Assembly (NCBI RefSeq): GCF_014596475.1
Contig: NZ_MECJ01000024.1
Coordinates: forward strand, 248,001-312,000
Length of the DNA: 64,000 bases
Reading direction: 5' to 3'
DNA from: Streptomyces sp. CBMA152
Lineage (GTDB): Bacteria > Actinomycetota > Actinomycetes > Streptomycetales > Streptomycetaceae
Below the pieces are notes generated by a model. The model made no database searches, was not told where the DNA came from, and was given only the letters and a program-made list of their open reading frames with translations. Within the stretch, counting starts at the first letter, position 1; each line of letters starts with the position of its first letter. Below, one piece after another: positions 41,609 to 49,791 of the stretch. Position numbers and translations under genes: made by a program.

Positions 41609-43492
41609 TCACGTTCCGCTGGTGTGCAGGGGGTTGGCGATCGTGACGTACACGGACTGGGTGTCGACCGGGCCGACGAGCTCGTCGAGGCCGTGCAGTC
41701 GGGTCATGAGGTTGGCCTTGCAGCGCAGGGTCGGGCTCTCCAGGAGCTGGGCTGGCAGCGGTGAGCCGAGCGCGGTCGTACGGGCGAGGAACTGCCGCAG
41801 GGCGGCCAGCAGTACGCGCTCGTCGGCCAGGCGCTGGGCGCCGAACGCGCCGACCAGGCCGAGGACGTTGTTGATGCCGAGGTAGTACGCGAAGCGCTCG
41901 TCGGTGACGGCGTCGGAGACGAACGTGTCGCTGTCGGCGCCGACTCCGGGCAGCAGGCGCTCCAGGGCGGTGCGGTGGGACTCGCGGAAGTAGTAGCCCT
42001 GGTTGTCGCGGTAGCGGCCGCCGACCGGCCAGCCGTGGGGGTCGAGCAGCACCAGGGTGTTCTGCTGATGGGCTTCGAGGGCGATGCCCGCCGTGGCGTC
42101 GAGCCAGAGCACGGGGCGTACGACCTGGTCGAGGTAGCGCAGGAACCACTCCGCGGCCACGGCCGGGGTGGGGCGGCCGGTGCGGGCGGCGAGCCGGGCC
42201 ACGATGTCGGCGAGGCGCGAGTGCATCGCGGGCCCCGGGCGGCCGGGCAGGGGGCGCGGTGCGGTGAGCGCCGCGATGCAGACGGCGTCGTCGCTGGGGC
42301 CGAACGGGTTGTTCCGGATCATCACGTCGAGCCCGCGCACCGGTTGCCCGTCCAGGGCGTCGACGGCGAGCCAGGCGGGGTCGCGGACGATGTCGAAGCC
42401 GGGGTGCGCGGCCCGCCACCGCTCGGCGAGCCCGGCGCGCAGCAGCCGGTGGACCTCCACACCCCGGTGGAGCTCCTTGCGCAGGTTCTCCCGGCGGGAG
42501 TTGGTGATGCGCAGGCCGAGGGAGAGCTTGAGCATCATGTCGGTGCCGGGCCGGTGCACGGTGCGCACGGAGGAGGTGGGGTACCAGGGGCTGCCGTGCG
42601 GGCCGAGGTCGCGCAGGAATCCGGCGTCCAGGAGCTCGGCGACGGCCGGCTGATGGGCGAGCTCCCGGGCCTGCCAGGGGTGCATCGGCAACGGGACGGT
42701 GCCCGCCGGGACGCTGAGCCCGTCGGCGAGCCGGGTGGTGATCTCGTCGGCGGTGACCTCGCGGCCGCCGTCCGTCCAGGCCGAGTCGGCGGCGAGGACG
42801 GAACGGTCGACGGCCATCCAGTGCAGCGGGAACGCGCCGTGCAACTCGGGCGAGTAGCACCGCACTTCGGCCTCGGAAAGGCCCTCGCGGCTCTTCGGGG
42901 TGGGGTGGAGGGGGTGGCCGAGGAGGAGGGACTGCTCGGCGGAGAGGAAGAGGTCGGCCGCGTCGGCGGGGCCGGGGTGGCGGCGGCGCTCGGCGATGAA
43001 GTGGGCGGTGCGGCGGACCGAGTCGGCGACCCGGCCCACCAGGTCGGCACTCTCGCGCAGCCCTGCCTCGCGTCCGATGAGCGCGGCGACGGTGACGGCG
43101 TCGACAGCGGACGCGCCCGCCGGGGCGCCTTCGAGCTCCGGCATCCCGAACCGGTGCCATCCGGTGGCCGACCAGTACCGGACGGGGACGAGCAGCGCGG
43201 TGCCGCTGGCGTCGAGCGGGATGCGCAGCACGGCCCCGGCGGGCGCGGCCAGGTCGTTCTCGCGTACCCAGCAGCGCAGCAGGTTCTCCACGGCGGCGGC
43301 TTCGGCGGCCATGGCCGGGTCCGGGTCGTCCAGGAGGTCCGCGCCGCGCGTTTCTTCCGGAGGTGTGAGCCGTTCACCGTGGATCCCCGCCTTCTGGCGC
43401 GGCACCGTCGTCGCCTCTGCCACAAGGGGGCCGCAGGGGGCGGTGGGACGGCCGGAGCCGTCGGGCGCTTCGGGCGCGGGGATGCGGTTCAC
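41609..43492 (-). CDS. IucA/IucC-family siderophore synthetase, first in operon
   Basis: A 627-residue NIS synthetase. Its key segments are GHPLHPTPKSREGLSEAEVRC, VPLPMHPWQARELAHQP, SSVRTVHRPGTDMMLKLSLGLRITNSRRENL (nucleotide-binding) and EAHQQNTLVLLDPHGWPVGGRYRDNQGYYFR. GTG at 43492 has GGAAG upstream. Two synthetases of this family in one operon usually act at opposite ends of a symmetric or citrate-centred scaffold, or at first and second condensations. It starts 28 bases after the aminotransferase gene stop. Confidence 0.9.
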   Translation of the reverse strand: MNRIPAPEAPDGSGRPTAPCGPLVAEATTVPRQKAGIHGERLTPPEETRGADLLDDPDPAMAAEAAAVENLLRCWVRENDLAAPAGAVLRIPLDASGTALLVPVRYWSATGWHRFGMPELEGAPAGASAVDAVTVAALIGREAGLRESADLVGRVADSVRRTAHFIAERRRHPGPADAADLFLSAEQSLLLGHPLHPTPKSREGLSEAEVRCYSPELHGAFPLHWMAVDRSVLAADSAWTDGGREVTADEITTRLADGLSVPAGTVPLPMHPWQARELAHQPAVAELLDAGFLRDLGPHGSPWYPTSSVRTVHRPGTDMMLKLSLGLRITNSRRENLRKELHRGVEVHRLLRAGLAERWRAAHPGFDIVRDPAWLAVDALDGQPVRGLDVMIRNNPFGPSDDAVCIAALTAPRPLPGRPGPAMHSRLADIVARLAARTGRPTPAVAAEWFLRYLDQVVRPVLWLDATAGIALEAHQQNTLVLLDPHGWPVGGRYRDNQGYYFRESHRTALERLLPGVGADSDTFVSDAVTDERFAYYLGINNVLGLVGAFGAQRLADERVLLAALRQFLARTTALGSPLPAQLLESPTLRCKANLMTRLHGLDELVGPVDTQSVYVTIANPLHTSGT

Positions 43493-43520
43493 GGTGGGCT
43501 TCCTTGTGTGGTGGTCCGGG

Positions 43521-44933
43521 TCAGCGGGACGGCCCGGGATCGGTCCGGTGGTGCGGGGCGCGCTCGGCGGCGGCCAACGCGTCGGCCAGCCGGTCGAGGA
43601 CGGCGTCGGCCTGTTCGTCGGTGAGGGTGAGCGGCGGCAGCAGCCTCACGACGCTGGAGTGGCGGCCGCCGATCTCGACGATGAGGCCGCGCCGCAGGCA
43701 CTCCTGCTGGACGGCGGTGGCGAGCGCGGGCGCGGCCACCGGCACGCCACTGGCCGCGTCCAGCCGCTCGGGGTCCACGAGTTCGACGCCGATCATCAGC
43801 CCCCGACCCCTTACGTCGCCGACGCAGGGGTGGTCCACCGCGAGGTCCTGGAGCCGGGCGAGGATCCGCGCGCCGAGCAGCGCGGCGCGTTCGGCGAGCC
43901 GGTTCTCACGGACGTACGCGAGTGTGGCCGCGCCCGCCGCCATCGCGAGCTGGTTGCCCCGGAAGGTGCCGGCGTGGGCGCCGGGCTCCCAGACGTCGAG
44001 GTCGTCGCGGTAGACGATCACGGCCAGCGGCAGCGAGCCGCCGATGGCCTTGGAGAGGACCAACACGTCCGGGACGATGCCGCTGTGCTCGACGGCCCAG
44101 AACACGCCGGTGCGCCCCACGCCGGTCTGGACCTCGTCGGCGATGAGCGGGATCGACCGGGCCGCCGTGATCTCGCGCATCCGGCGCATCCAGGAGTCCG
44201 GCGCCGGGTTCACCCCGCCTTCGCCCTGTACCGGTTCGAGGATCATCGCGCCCGGTTCGGGCACCCCGCCCTTGGGGTCGTCCAGCAGGCTCTCGGTCCA
44301 GCGGGCCGCGAGCTCGGCGCCCCGCTCGCCGCCGACCCCGTACGGACAGCGGTAGTTCAGCGGGTAGGGCAGCCGGGTCACGCGCGCGTCGCGGGCGCCG
44401 CCGGAGGCTTCCAGGGCGCCCGCCGTCATCCCGTGGTACGCCCCGGTGAAGGCGAGCAGTCCGCTGCGGCCGGTGGCCGTGCGGACCAGCTTCAGGGCCG
44501 CCTCGACCGCGTCCGTACCGGCCGGGCTGCAGAACTGGATCCGGGCGCGCTCCACGAGGGGGCGCGGCAGGGTGGCGAACAGCTCGGTGGTGAAGGCGTC
44601 CTTGACCGGGGTGGCGAGATCCAGCGCGTGCAGGGGCGCACCCGAGTCGATGACCTTTCTGATCGCCTCCAGCACCACCGGGTGGTTGTGGCCGAGCGCC
44701 AGGGTGCCCGCGCCCGCGAGGCAGTCGAGGTAGCGCCGCCCGTCGGCCCCCTCGATCGTCAGCCCGCGCGCCCGCACGGGCACGATGGGCAGCGACCGGG
44801 CGTACGTCCGCGCCGCCGACTCGCGCAGCGACTGCCGCCGCAGGATGCCCTCGTGCGCGGCGGGCGCCACCTGCGGCGGTACGGTCGCGGTCCCGTCCCT
44901 CGACGGCGCCGGAGCGGATTCGGTCACGGCCAC
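43521..44933 (-). CDS. Class III aminotransferase, diaminobutyrate-2-oxoglutarate type
   Basis: A PLP-dependent class III aminotransferase of about 470 residues. The cofactor lysine is in VLVLSKAIGGSLPL, and the Asp-Glu site is PLIADEVQTGVGRTG. FCSPAGTDAVEAALKLVRTATGR and GAYHGMTAGALEASG are typical of the diaminobutyrate group (EctB/RhbA/DABA). GTG at 44933 was chosen because GGGAGG lies just upstream. It probably converts aspartate semialdehyde to 2,4-diaminobutyrate, supplying the amine for the siderophore synthetases. No diaminobutyrate decarboxylase or N-hydroxylase accompanies it. It is the first gene of the siderophore operon. Confidence 0.88.
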   Translation of the reverse strand: MAVTESAPAPSRDGTATVPPQVAPAAHEGILRRQSLRESAARTYARSLPIVPVRARGLTIEGADGRRYLDCLAGAGTLALGHNHPVVLEAIRKVIDSGAPLHALDLATPVKDAFTTELFATLPRPLVERARIQFCSPAGTDAVEAALKLVRTATGRSGLLAFTGAYHGMTAGALEASGGARDARVTRLPYPLNYRCPYGVGGERGAELAARWTESLLDDPKGGVPEPGAMILEPVQGEGGVNPAPDSWMRRMREITAARSIPLIADEVQTGVGRTGVFWAVEHSGIVPDVLVLSKAIGGSLPLAVIVYRDDLDVWEPGAHAGTFRGNQLAMAAGAATLAYVRENRLAERAALLGARILARLQDLAVDHPCVGDVRGRGLMIGVELVDPERLDAASGVPVAAPALATAVQQECLRRGLIVEIGGRHSSVVRLLPPLTLTDEQADAVLDRLADALAAAERAPHHRTDPGPSR

Positions 44934-45188
44934 GGCTGTTGGTCCTCCCACGGTGTGCGCCCCGCTGTGCTGTGCCTGTTGTGTCGCCATGTGTCCGCTG
45001 TGCCCGTCGTACCGGGTCCGCTGTGACGGTTCCGTGGCACGCCCGTTGCCCGGTGCGAACGGTGGGGCTGAACGCTGACGTGTTGTCCCCCGTACGTACC
45101 AACGACGCCGGGGCCGGAGGATCACGGGCAAGCGTCAAGATCCTTGAGGAGCGGAACCGGGGCCCTGCCGCGTACCGTCCCCATCGGC

Positions 45189-45204
45189 ACCGGCATAGTG
45201 GGGG
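45189..45204 (+). promoter_or_regulatory. Shared upstream box of protease 1
   Basis: ACCGGCATAGTGGGGG, 198 bases before the protease 1 start, is repeated exactly before its paralogue at 46678-46693. CATAGT could be a -10 element. It is either a retained promoter from the duplication or a regulator site. Confidence 0.55.
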
Positions 45205-45328
45205 CCGCGCTTCGGCCGGTAGTTTTCGGCCGGGGCGAGTGGACCACCGGCTTCGCACGGGCCGGGAGTTCGCTTCAGTAACCAACGAGCGGTGCAGCAA
45301 CTGTGGCCGCGCCGCGCATCAGTAGCGT

Positions 45329-45346
45329 CGGTACGAAGAAGTACCG
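45329..45346 (+). promoter_or_regulatory. GGTAC inverted repeat before protease 1
   Basis: CGGTAC-GAAGAA-GTACCG is a perfect 6-bp inverted repeat, 41 bases upstream of the ATG. A longer relative occurs before protease 2 (46771-46799). Confidence 0.45.
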
Positions 45347-45386
45347 GAGCAGTAGTCAGTACCGAAGTCCCAGGGGGATCAAGAAC

Positions 45387-46610
45387 ATGCGACCGACACG
45401 TCCGACCTTCGCCGCCCGGGGTGAGCGGCGCGCAGCTCGCCGGACCGCCCCCGCGCTGGCCGCGCTCGGCCTCACGGCGGCGCTCGCCATGACCGCCACC
45501 GCCTGTGGCCCGGGCGGCGACGACAAGGCCGACGCCAAGCCGACCTCGTCGGCGACGGCGGGCGGCGACGGCCTGCAGATCCCGAGCGACATCGCGGACC
45601 AGCTCAAGAAGCACGGGATCGACCCGGACAAGTGGAAGAACGGCGAGTGGAAGAACTGGGACAAGGCCAAGTGGCTGCGTGAGGCGAAGGACTTCGTCAA
45701 CCCGATCATCGCCGGACTGTGGGACCCGGACCGGATGCGCAAGGCCGACAAGCCCCCGCAGACGCCCGTCCCCAACGACATCTCCGGCGACAAGGGCGTC
45801 ACGGACCCGACCCCGCTGCCGGTGAAGGCCCGGGCGCAGCAGGCCCCGTACCACCAGAGCCTGCCGGAGCTCGGCAAGCTCTTCTTCGACGGCCCCGAGG
45901 GCTCGATGGTCTGCTCCGCGACCGTCGTGAAGGACCCGGCGCACCCCGGCAAGTCCAACATGGTCTGGACGGCGGGCCACTGCGTGCACGCGGGCGCCAA
46001 GGGCGGCTGGTACCGCAACATCGCCTTCGTGCCCTCGTACAACAACGCCGACCTGCCGCTCGCGCAGCTGAAGAAGGCCACCAGGGAGCAGATCGCTCCC
46101 TACGGCGTGTTCTGGGCCGACTGGGCGCAGACCTCGCAGCAGTGGATCGAGGGCGGCGGCCCGACCGGCGGCCAGGGCGCCCCGTACGACTTCGCGGTGC
46201 TGCACGTCACGCCCGAGAAGGGCAAGGGCGGCAAGTCCCTTGAGGAGACGGTCGGTTCGTCGCTGCCGGTCGACTTCAACGCTCCCGCCGTGCCGAAGAT
46301 CGCGAGCATGACGGCGAACGGCTACCCGGCCGCGCCGCCGTACGACGGCCAGAAGCTGTACCAGTGCAAGGACAAGCCGGGCCGGCTCTCGCTGGACGCG
46401 AGCCTGCCGACGATGTACCGCCTGGGCTGCACGATGACCGGCGGTTCCTCCGGCGGCGGCTGGATCGCGGCGGGCGCCGACGGCAAGCCCGCGCTGGTCT
46501 CCAACACCTCCATCGGCCCGGTGACGGCCGGCTGGCTGGCGGGTCCGCGCCTGGGCAAGGAGGCCAAGGGCGTGTACGACTCGGTGAGCGGCAAGTACGC
46601 GGGTCAGTAG
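45387..46610 (+). CDS. Secreted lipoprotein serine protease (trypsin-like), paralogue 1
   Basis: A 407-residue lipoprotein. The signal region (1-45) has an Arg-rich start, a hydrophobic core (APALAALGLTAALAM) and a lipobox-like TATAC before GPGGDD. Residues ~65-120 form a Trp/Lys-rich segment (DKWKNGEWKNWDKAKWLREA) found in both paralogues. The protease domain has His in TAGHCVHAG, Asp in YDFAVLHV and Ser in TGGSSGGGW, so the triad is intact. ATG at 45387 has GGGGGA eight bases upstream. It acts at the outer face of the membrane. It ends at a hairpin and precedes its paralogue by 239 bases. Confidence 0.9.
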   Translation: MRPTRPTFAARGERRAARRTAPALAALGLTAALAMTATACGPGGDDKADAKPTSSATAGGDGLQIPSDIADQLKKHGIDPDKWKNGEWKNWDKAKWLREAKDFVNPIIAGLWDPDRMRKADKPPQTPVPNDISGDKGVTDPTPLPVKARAQQAPYHQSLPELGKLFFDGPEGSMVCSATVVKDPAHPGKSNMVWTAGHCVHAGAKGGWYRNIAFVPSYNNADLPLAQLKKATREQIAPYGVFWADWAQTSQQWIEGGGPTGGQGAPYDFAVLHVTPEKGKGGKSLEETVGSSLPVDFNAPAVPKIASMTANGYPAAPPYDGQKLYQCKDKPGRLSLDASLPTMYRLGCTMTGGSSGGGWIAAGADGKPALVSNTSIGPVTAGWLAGPRLGKEAKGVYDSVSGKYAGQ

Positions 46611-46619
46611 ACCCGATGA

Positions 46620-46656
46620 GGGGTCCCGGCACTCTCCACGAGAGCTCCGGGACCCC
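46620..46656 (+). terminator. Terminator after protease 1
   Basis: A 10-bp stem (GGGGTCCCGG / CCGGGACCCC, 46620-46629 and 46647-46656), with an inner CTCT/AGAG stem, nine bases after the stop. Confidence 0.88.
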
Positions 46657-46677
46657 TGTCCGAAACCCTCACGAACT

Positions 46678-46693
46678 ACCGGCATAGTGGGGG
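46678..46693 (+). promoter_or_regulatory. Shared upstream box of protease 2
   Basis: ACCGGCATAGTGGGGG, identical to the box before protease 1 over 16 bases, 172 bases before the protease 2 start and 22 bases after the preceding terminator. Confidence 0.55.
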
Positions 46694-46770
46694 GCTGCGA
46701 CACGGCGGTCCCGGAAGACCCCGTCTCCCAACATGACGTGCCCATGGCAATACTCGCTGTCACGGCACGC

Positions 46771-46799
46771 CGGTACGGCGGTGCGACACGGCCGTACCG
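46771..46799 (+). promoter_or_regulatory. GGTAC inverted repeat before protease 2
   Basis: CGGTACGGC and GCCGTACCG form a perfect 9-bp inverted repeat with an 11-base loop, 51 bases before the protease 2 start. It could be an operator or leader hairpin related to the one before protease 1. Confidence 0.45.
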
Positions 46800-46849
46800 C
46801 CTGGCGAGTGATCAAGGTAAGAGCAAGAATCTCAGGGGGAATCGTTTCC

Positions 46850-48019
46850 ATGCGATCCATACGTCCGCTGCTGGCCTCCACCGGCCTCGCCGCGGCTCTC
46901 GCGCTGACGGCCACCGCGTGCGGCCCCGGCGGCGACAACGCGGACGGCAAGCCGTCCGCGTCCACCACGGCCCAGGGCAAGGGCGGTGCGGGCCTTCCCG
47001 CCGACGTCGCCGACACCCTCAAGAAGCACGGTGTCGACCTCGACAGGTGGAAGAACGGCGACTGGAAGAACTGGGACAAGTCCAAGTGGCTGCGCGACGC
47101 CAAGGACTTCGTCAACCCGGTCATCGCCGGCCTGTGGAAGCCCGAGCGGATGAAGTCCGCCAAGGACCCGCAGAAGACCATGGACGCCAGTGACATCAGC
47201 GGCGGCCAGGGCGTCACCGACCCGGAGCCGCGTCCGGTGCAGGCCAAGGCCGAGAGCCTGCCGTACCACAACTACGCGGCCCCGGTCGGCAAGGTCTTCT
47301 TCGACTCCCCCAAGGGCCCCATGGTCTGCTCGGGCACCGTCGTCAAGGACCCGGCGCACCCCGGCAAGTCCAACCTCGTGTGGACCGCGGGCCACTGTGT
47401 CCACCAGGGCGCCCAGGGCGGCTGGTACCGCAACATCGCCTTCGTCCCGGCCTACAACGACCAGGGCAAGTCGGCGACGCAGCTGCAGAACGCGCAGCCG
47501 CAGGAGGTCGCTCCGTACGGCGCGTACTGGGCCGACTGGGTCTCGACCTCCAACGAGTGGATCTCCGGCGGCGGTCCGACCGGTGGCACCGGCGCCGCGA
47601 ACGACTACGCGGTGCTGCATGTGAAGCCGGAGAACGGCACCAAGTCGCTTGAGGAGACGGTCGGCAACGCCCTGACCGTCAACTTCTCGACGCCCCCCGT
47701 GAGCTCCATCTCCGCGATGGGCGCCTGGGGTTACCCGGCGGCCCCGCCGTACGACGGCGTCAAGATGTTCAAGTGCATCGACCGTCCCGGTCGCCTCACG
47801 GTCGCTCCCGGCACGGCCCCGATGTACCGCATCGGCTGCACCATGACGGGCGGCTCCTCCGGTGGCGGCTGGTTCATCACCGGCGCCGACGGCAAGGCGG
47901 AGCTCGTCTCCAACACCTCGATCGGCCCGGTCACTTCGGGCTGGCTGGCGGGCCCGCAGCTCGGCGCGGGTGCCGAGCAGCTCCTCACCCAGATGAGCCA
48001 GAAGTACGGCGGCCAGTAA
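46850..48019 (+). CDS. Secreted lipoprotein serine protease (trypsin-like), paralogue 2
   Basis: A 389-residue close paralogue of the preceding protease. It has a shorter signal sequence (MRSIRPLLASTGLAAALALT) with lipobox TATAC-GPGG, the same Trp/Lys-rich segment (DRWKNGDWKNWDKSKWLRDA), and the triad His (TAGHCVHQG), Asp (NDYAVLHV) and Ser (TGGSSGGGW). ATG at 46850 has AGGGGGA about nine bases upstream. The two likely arose by tandem duplication and then diverged mainly in the signal sequence and surface loops. Each has its own promoter region and terminator, so they can be expressed separately. The gene is convergent with hflX. Confidence 0.9.
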   Translation: MRSIRPLLASTGLAAALALTATACGPGGDNADGKPSASTTAQGKGGAGLPADVADTLKKHGVDLDRWKNGDWKNWDKSKWLRDAKDFVNPVIAGLWKPERMKSAKDPQKTMDASDISGGQGVTDPEPRPVQAKAESLPYHNYAAPVGKVFFDSPKGPMVCSGTVVKDPAHPGKSNLVWTAGHCVHQGAQGGWYRNIAFVPAYNDQGKSATQLQNAQPQEVAPYGAYWADWVSTSNEWISGGGPTGGTGAANDYAVLHVKPENGTKSLEETVGNALTVNFSTPPVSSISAMGAWGYPAAPPYDGVKMFKCIDRPGRLTVAPGTAPMYRIGCTMTGGSSGGGWFITGADGKAELVSNTSIGPVTSGWLAGPQLGAGAEQLLTQMSQKYGGQ

Positions 48020-48044
48020 GGCCGTGAGTTCGTGAGCCCAGGCC

Positions 48045-48095
48045 ACGAACGACGAGGCCCGCCCCCTCCGGACGGAGAGGGCGGGCCTCGTTCGT
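48045..48095. terminator. Bidirectional terminator between protease 2 and hflX
   Basis: A 12-bp perfect stem (48053-48064 with 48079-48090), an inner 4-bp extension past one mismatch, loop GGAC, and an outer ACGAA/TTCGT arm after a 3-base bulge. Confidence 0.92.
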
Positions 48096-48108
48096 GTACC
48101 GCGTACGG

Positions 48109-49614
48109 TCAGTGCTTGGCCGGTACGTACGGAGCGAGCTCCGCCGCCAGCACCTCGTGCACCCGCGCCTTGAGCAGCGTGCCCTCCGGGGTGTGCTCCT
48201 CGGAGATCACCTCGCCCTCGGCGTGCGCACGCGAGACCAGCTGTCCGTGCGTGTACGGCACGAGCGCCTCGATCTCGACCCGGGGGCGCGGCAGTTCGGC
48301 GTCGATGATGCCGAGCAGCTGCTCGATGCCCATGCCCGTACGGGCCGAGACCGCGATGGAGTGCTTCTCGATCCGCAGCAGGCGCTGGAGCACCAGCGGG
48401 TCCGCCGCGTCCGCCTTGTTGATCACCACGATCTCGGGCACGTCGACCGCGCCCACCTCGCGGATCACCTCGCGCACGGCGGCCAGCTGCTCCTCCGGAG
48501 CCGGGTGCGAGCCGTCCACCACGTGCAGGATCAGGTCGGAGTCGCCGACCTCCTCCATGGTGGAGCGGAACGCCTCGACCAGGTGGTGCGGCAGATGCCG
48601 GACGAACCCGACGGTGTCGGCCAGCGTGTAGAGCCGCCCGCTGGGCGTCTCGGCCCGGCGCACGGTCGGGTCGAGGGTGGCGAACAGCGCGTTCTCCACC
48701 AGCACGCCCGCGCCCGTGAGGCGGTTGAGCAGCGAGGACTTGCCGGCGTTGGTGTAGCCCGCGATGGCGACCGAGGGAACCTTGTTCCGACGGCGCTCCT
48801 GGCGCTTGATCTCGCGGCCGGTCTTCATCTCCGCGATCTCCCGGCGCATCTTCGCCATCTTCTCGCGGATCCGCCGCCGGTCCGTCTCGATCTTGGTCTC
48901 ACCGGGACCACGGGTGGCCATGCCGCCGCCGGACGAACCGGAGCCACCACCACCCATCTGCCGGGACAGCGACTGACCCCAGCCGCGCAGCCTCGGCAGC
49001 ATGTACTGCATCTGCGCGAGCGAGACCTGCGCCTTGCCCTCTCGGGACTTGGCGTGCTGGGCGAAGATGTCGAGGATCAGCGCGGTCCGGTCGACCACCT
49101 TCACCTTGACGACGTCTTCGAGATGGATGAGCTGGCCGGGGCTCAGCTCACCGTCGCAGACCACGGTGTCGGCGCCGGACTCCAGGACTATGTCCCGCAG
49201 CTCCAGCGCCTTGCCGGAGCCGATGTAGGTGGCCGGGTCGGGCTTGTCACGACGCTGGTAGACGCCGTCGAGCACCATCGCGCCGGCCGTCTCGGCCAGC
49301 GCGGCGAGCTCCGCCAGTGAGTTCTCCGCGTCCTGCAGCGTGCCCGTGGTCCAGACGCCGACCAGCACCACGCGCTCCAGGCGCAGCTGCCGGTACTCGA
49401 CCTCGGTGACGTCTTCCAGCTCGGTGGAGAGGCCCGCCACGCGCCGCAGGGCCGCGCGCTCGGAGCGGTCGAGCTGGGCGCCGTCGCGCGCGCCGTCGAT
49501 CTCGTGGCTCCAGGCGACGTCCTCTTCCATCAGGGCATCGGCCCGAAGGCTCTCGGTGCGGTTCTTGTCCGCGAAGCTCTGCTCGTCCTGGGAAGGGGAT
49601 GAAGAGGAGGTCAT
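48109..49614 (-). CDS. hflX: GTPase HflX
   Basis: A 501-residue HflX. The N-terminal HflX domain contains TYIGSGKALELRDIV and ADTVVCDGELSPGQ; a Gly-rich hinge (GGGGSGSSGGGMATRGPGETKIE) is followed by a long charged helix and the G domain: G1 AGYTNAGKSS, G3 ADTVGFV, G4 NKAD. It binds ribosomes and splits stalled 70S particles under stress, in the cytoplasm. ATG at 49614 has AAGGA upstream. The ~70-residue N-terminal extension is typical of actinobacterial versions. Confidence 0.96.
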   Translation of the reverse strand: MTSSSSPSQDEQSFADKNRTESLRADALMEEDVAWSHEIDGARDGAQLDRSERAALRRVAGLSTELEDVTEVEYRQLRLERVVLVGVWTTGTLQDAENSLAELAALAETAGAMVLDGVYQRRDKPDPATYIGSGKALELRDIVLESGADTVVCDGELSPGQLIHLEDVVKVKVVDRTALILDIFAQHAKSREGKAQVSLAQMQYMLPRLRGWGQSLSRQMGGGGSGSSGGGMATRGPGETKIETDRRRIREKMAKMRREIAEMKTGREIKRQERRRNKVPSVAIAGYTNAGKSSLLNRLTGAGVLVENALFATLDPTVRRAETPSGRLYTLADTVGFVRHLPHHLVEAFRSTMEEVGDSDLILHVVDGSHPAPEEQLAAVREVIREVGAVDVPEIVVINKADAADPLVLQRLLRIEKHSIAVSARTGMGIEQLLGIIDAELPRPRVEIEALVPYTHGQLVSRAHAEGEVISEEHTPEGTLLKARVHEVLAAELAPYVPAKH

Positions 49615-49744
49615 TGGATCCTTACGTCGTTGGAATTTCGGGTTACGTCGGTCACAACGCGTAATGGCTCCGAAAGATTCCCGTACGGAATCCGGCCCCG
49701 GCAGCGCCGCCGACTGGTCGATGGTCGCACGGTGCCGCCGGGGC

Positions 49745-49778
49745 CGTCATCCCGGTTTTCCCGGGTCGTACGGGATGA
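49745..49778 (-). terminator. Hairpin after the M1 peptidase gene
   Basis: GTCATCCCG (49745-49753) and CGGGATGAC (49770-49778) form a 9-bp stem, 14 bases past the peptidase stop on the minus strand. Confidence 0.65.
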
Positions 49779-49791
49779 CCGACCGTATCGG

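Larger units (their letters stand above)
44934..45386. other. Gene-free divergent region, siderophore operon / protease 1
   Basis: 453 bases between the divergent starts. An upstream ATG at 44990 is in frame with the aminotransferase but lacks a good ribosome site. The region holds the ACCGGCATAGTGGGGG box (45189-45204) and a GGTAC inverted repeat (45329-45346) assigned to the protease. I could not find a perfect iron box (TTAGGTTAGGCTAACCTAA-like), though by-eye detection of a degenerate one is unreliable. Confidence 0.55.

Noticed and set aside
41577..43160. Extension of the GNAT frame upstream through the first IucA/IucC gene
   Set aside because: The continuation is the out-of-frame shadow of the synthetase; GTG 41576 with a strong ribosome site marks the real start.
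44934..45131. Extended N-terminus (up to 66 extra residues) for the diaminobutyrate aminotransferase
   Set aside because: The frame is open, but the extra residues have no family similarity and the good ribosome site is before GTG 44933.
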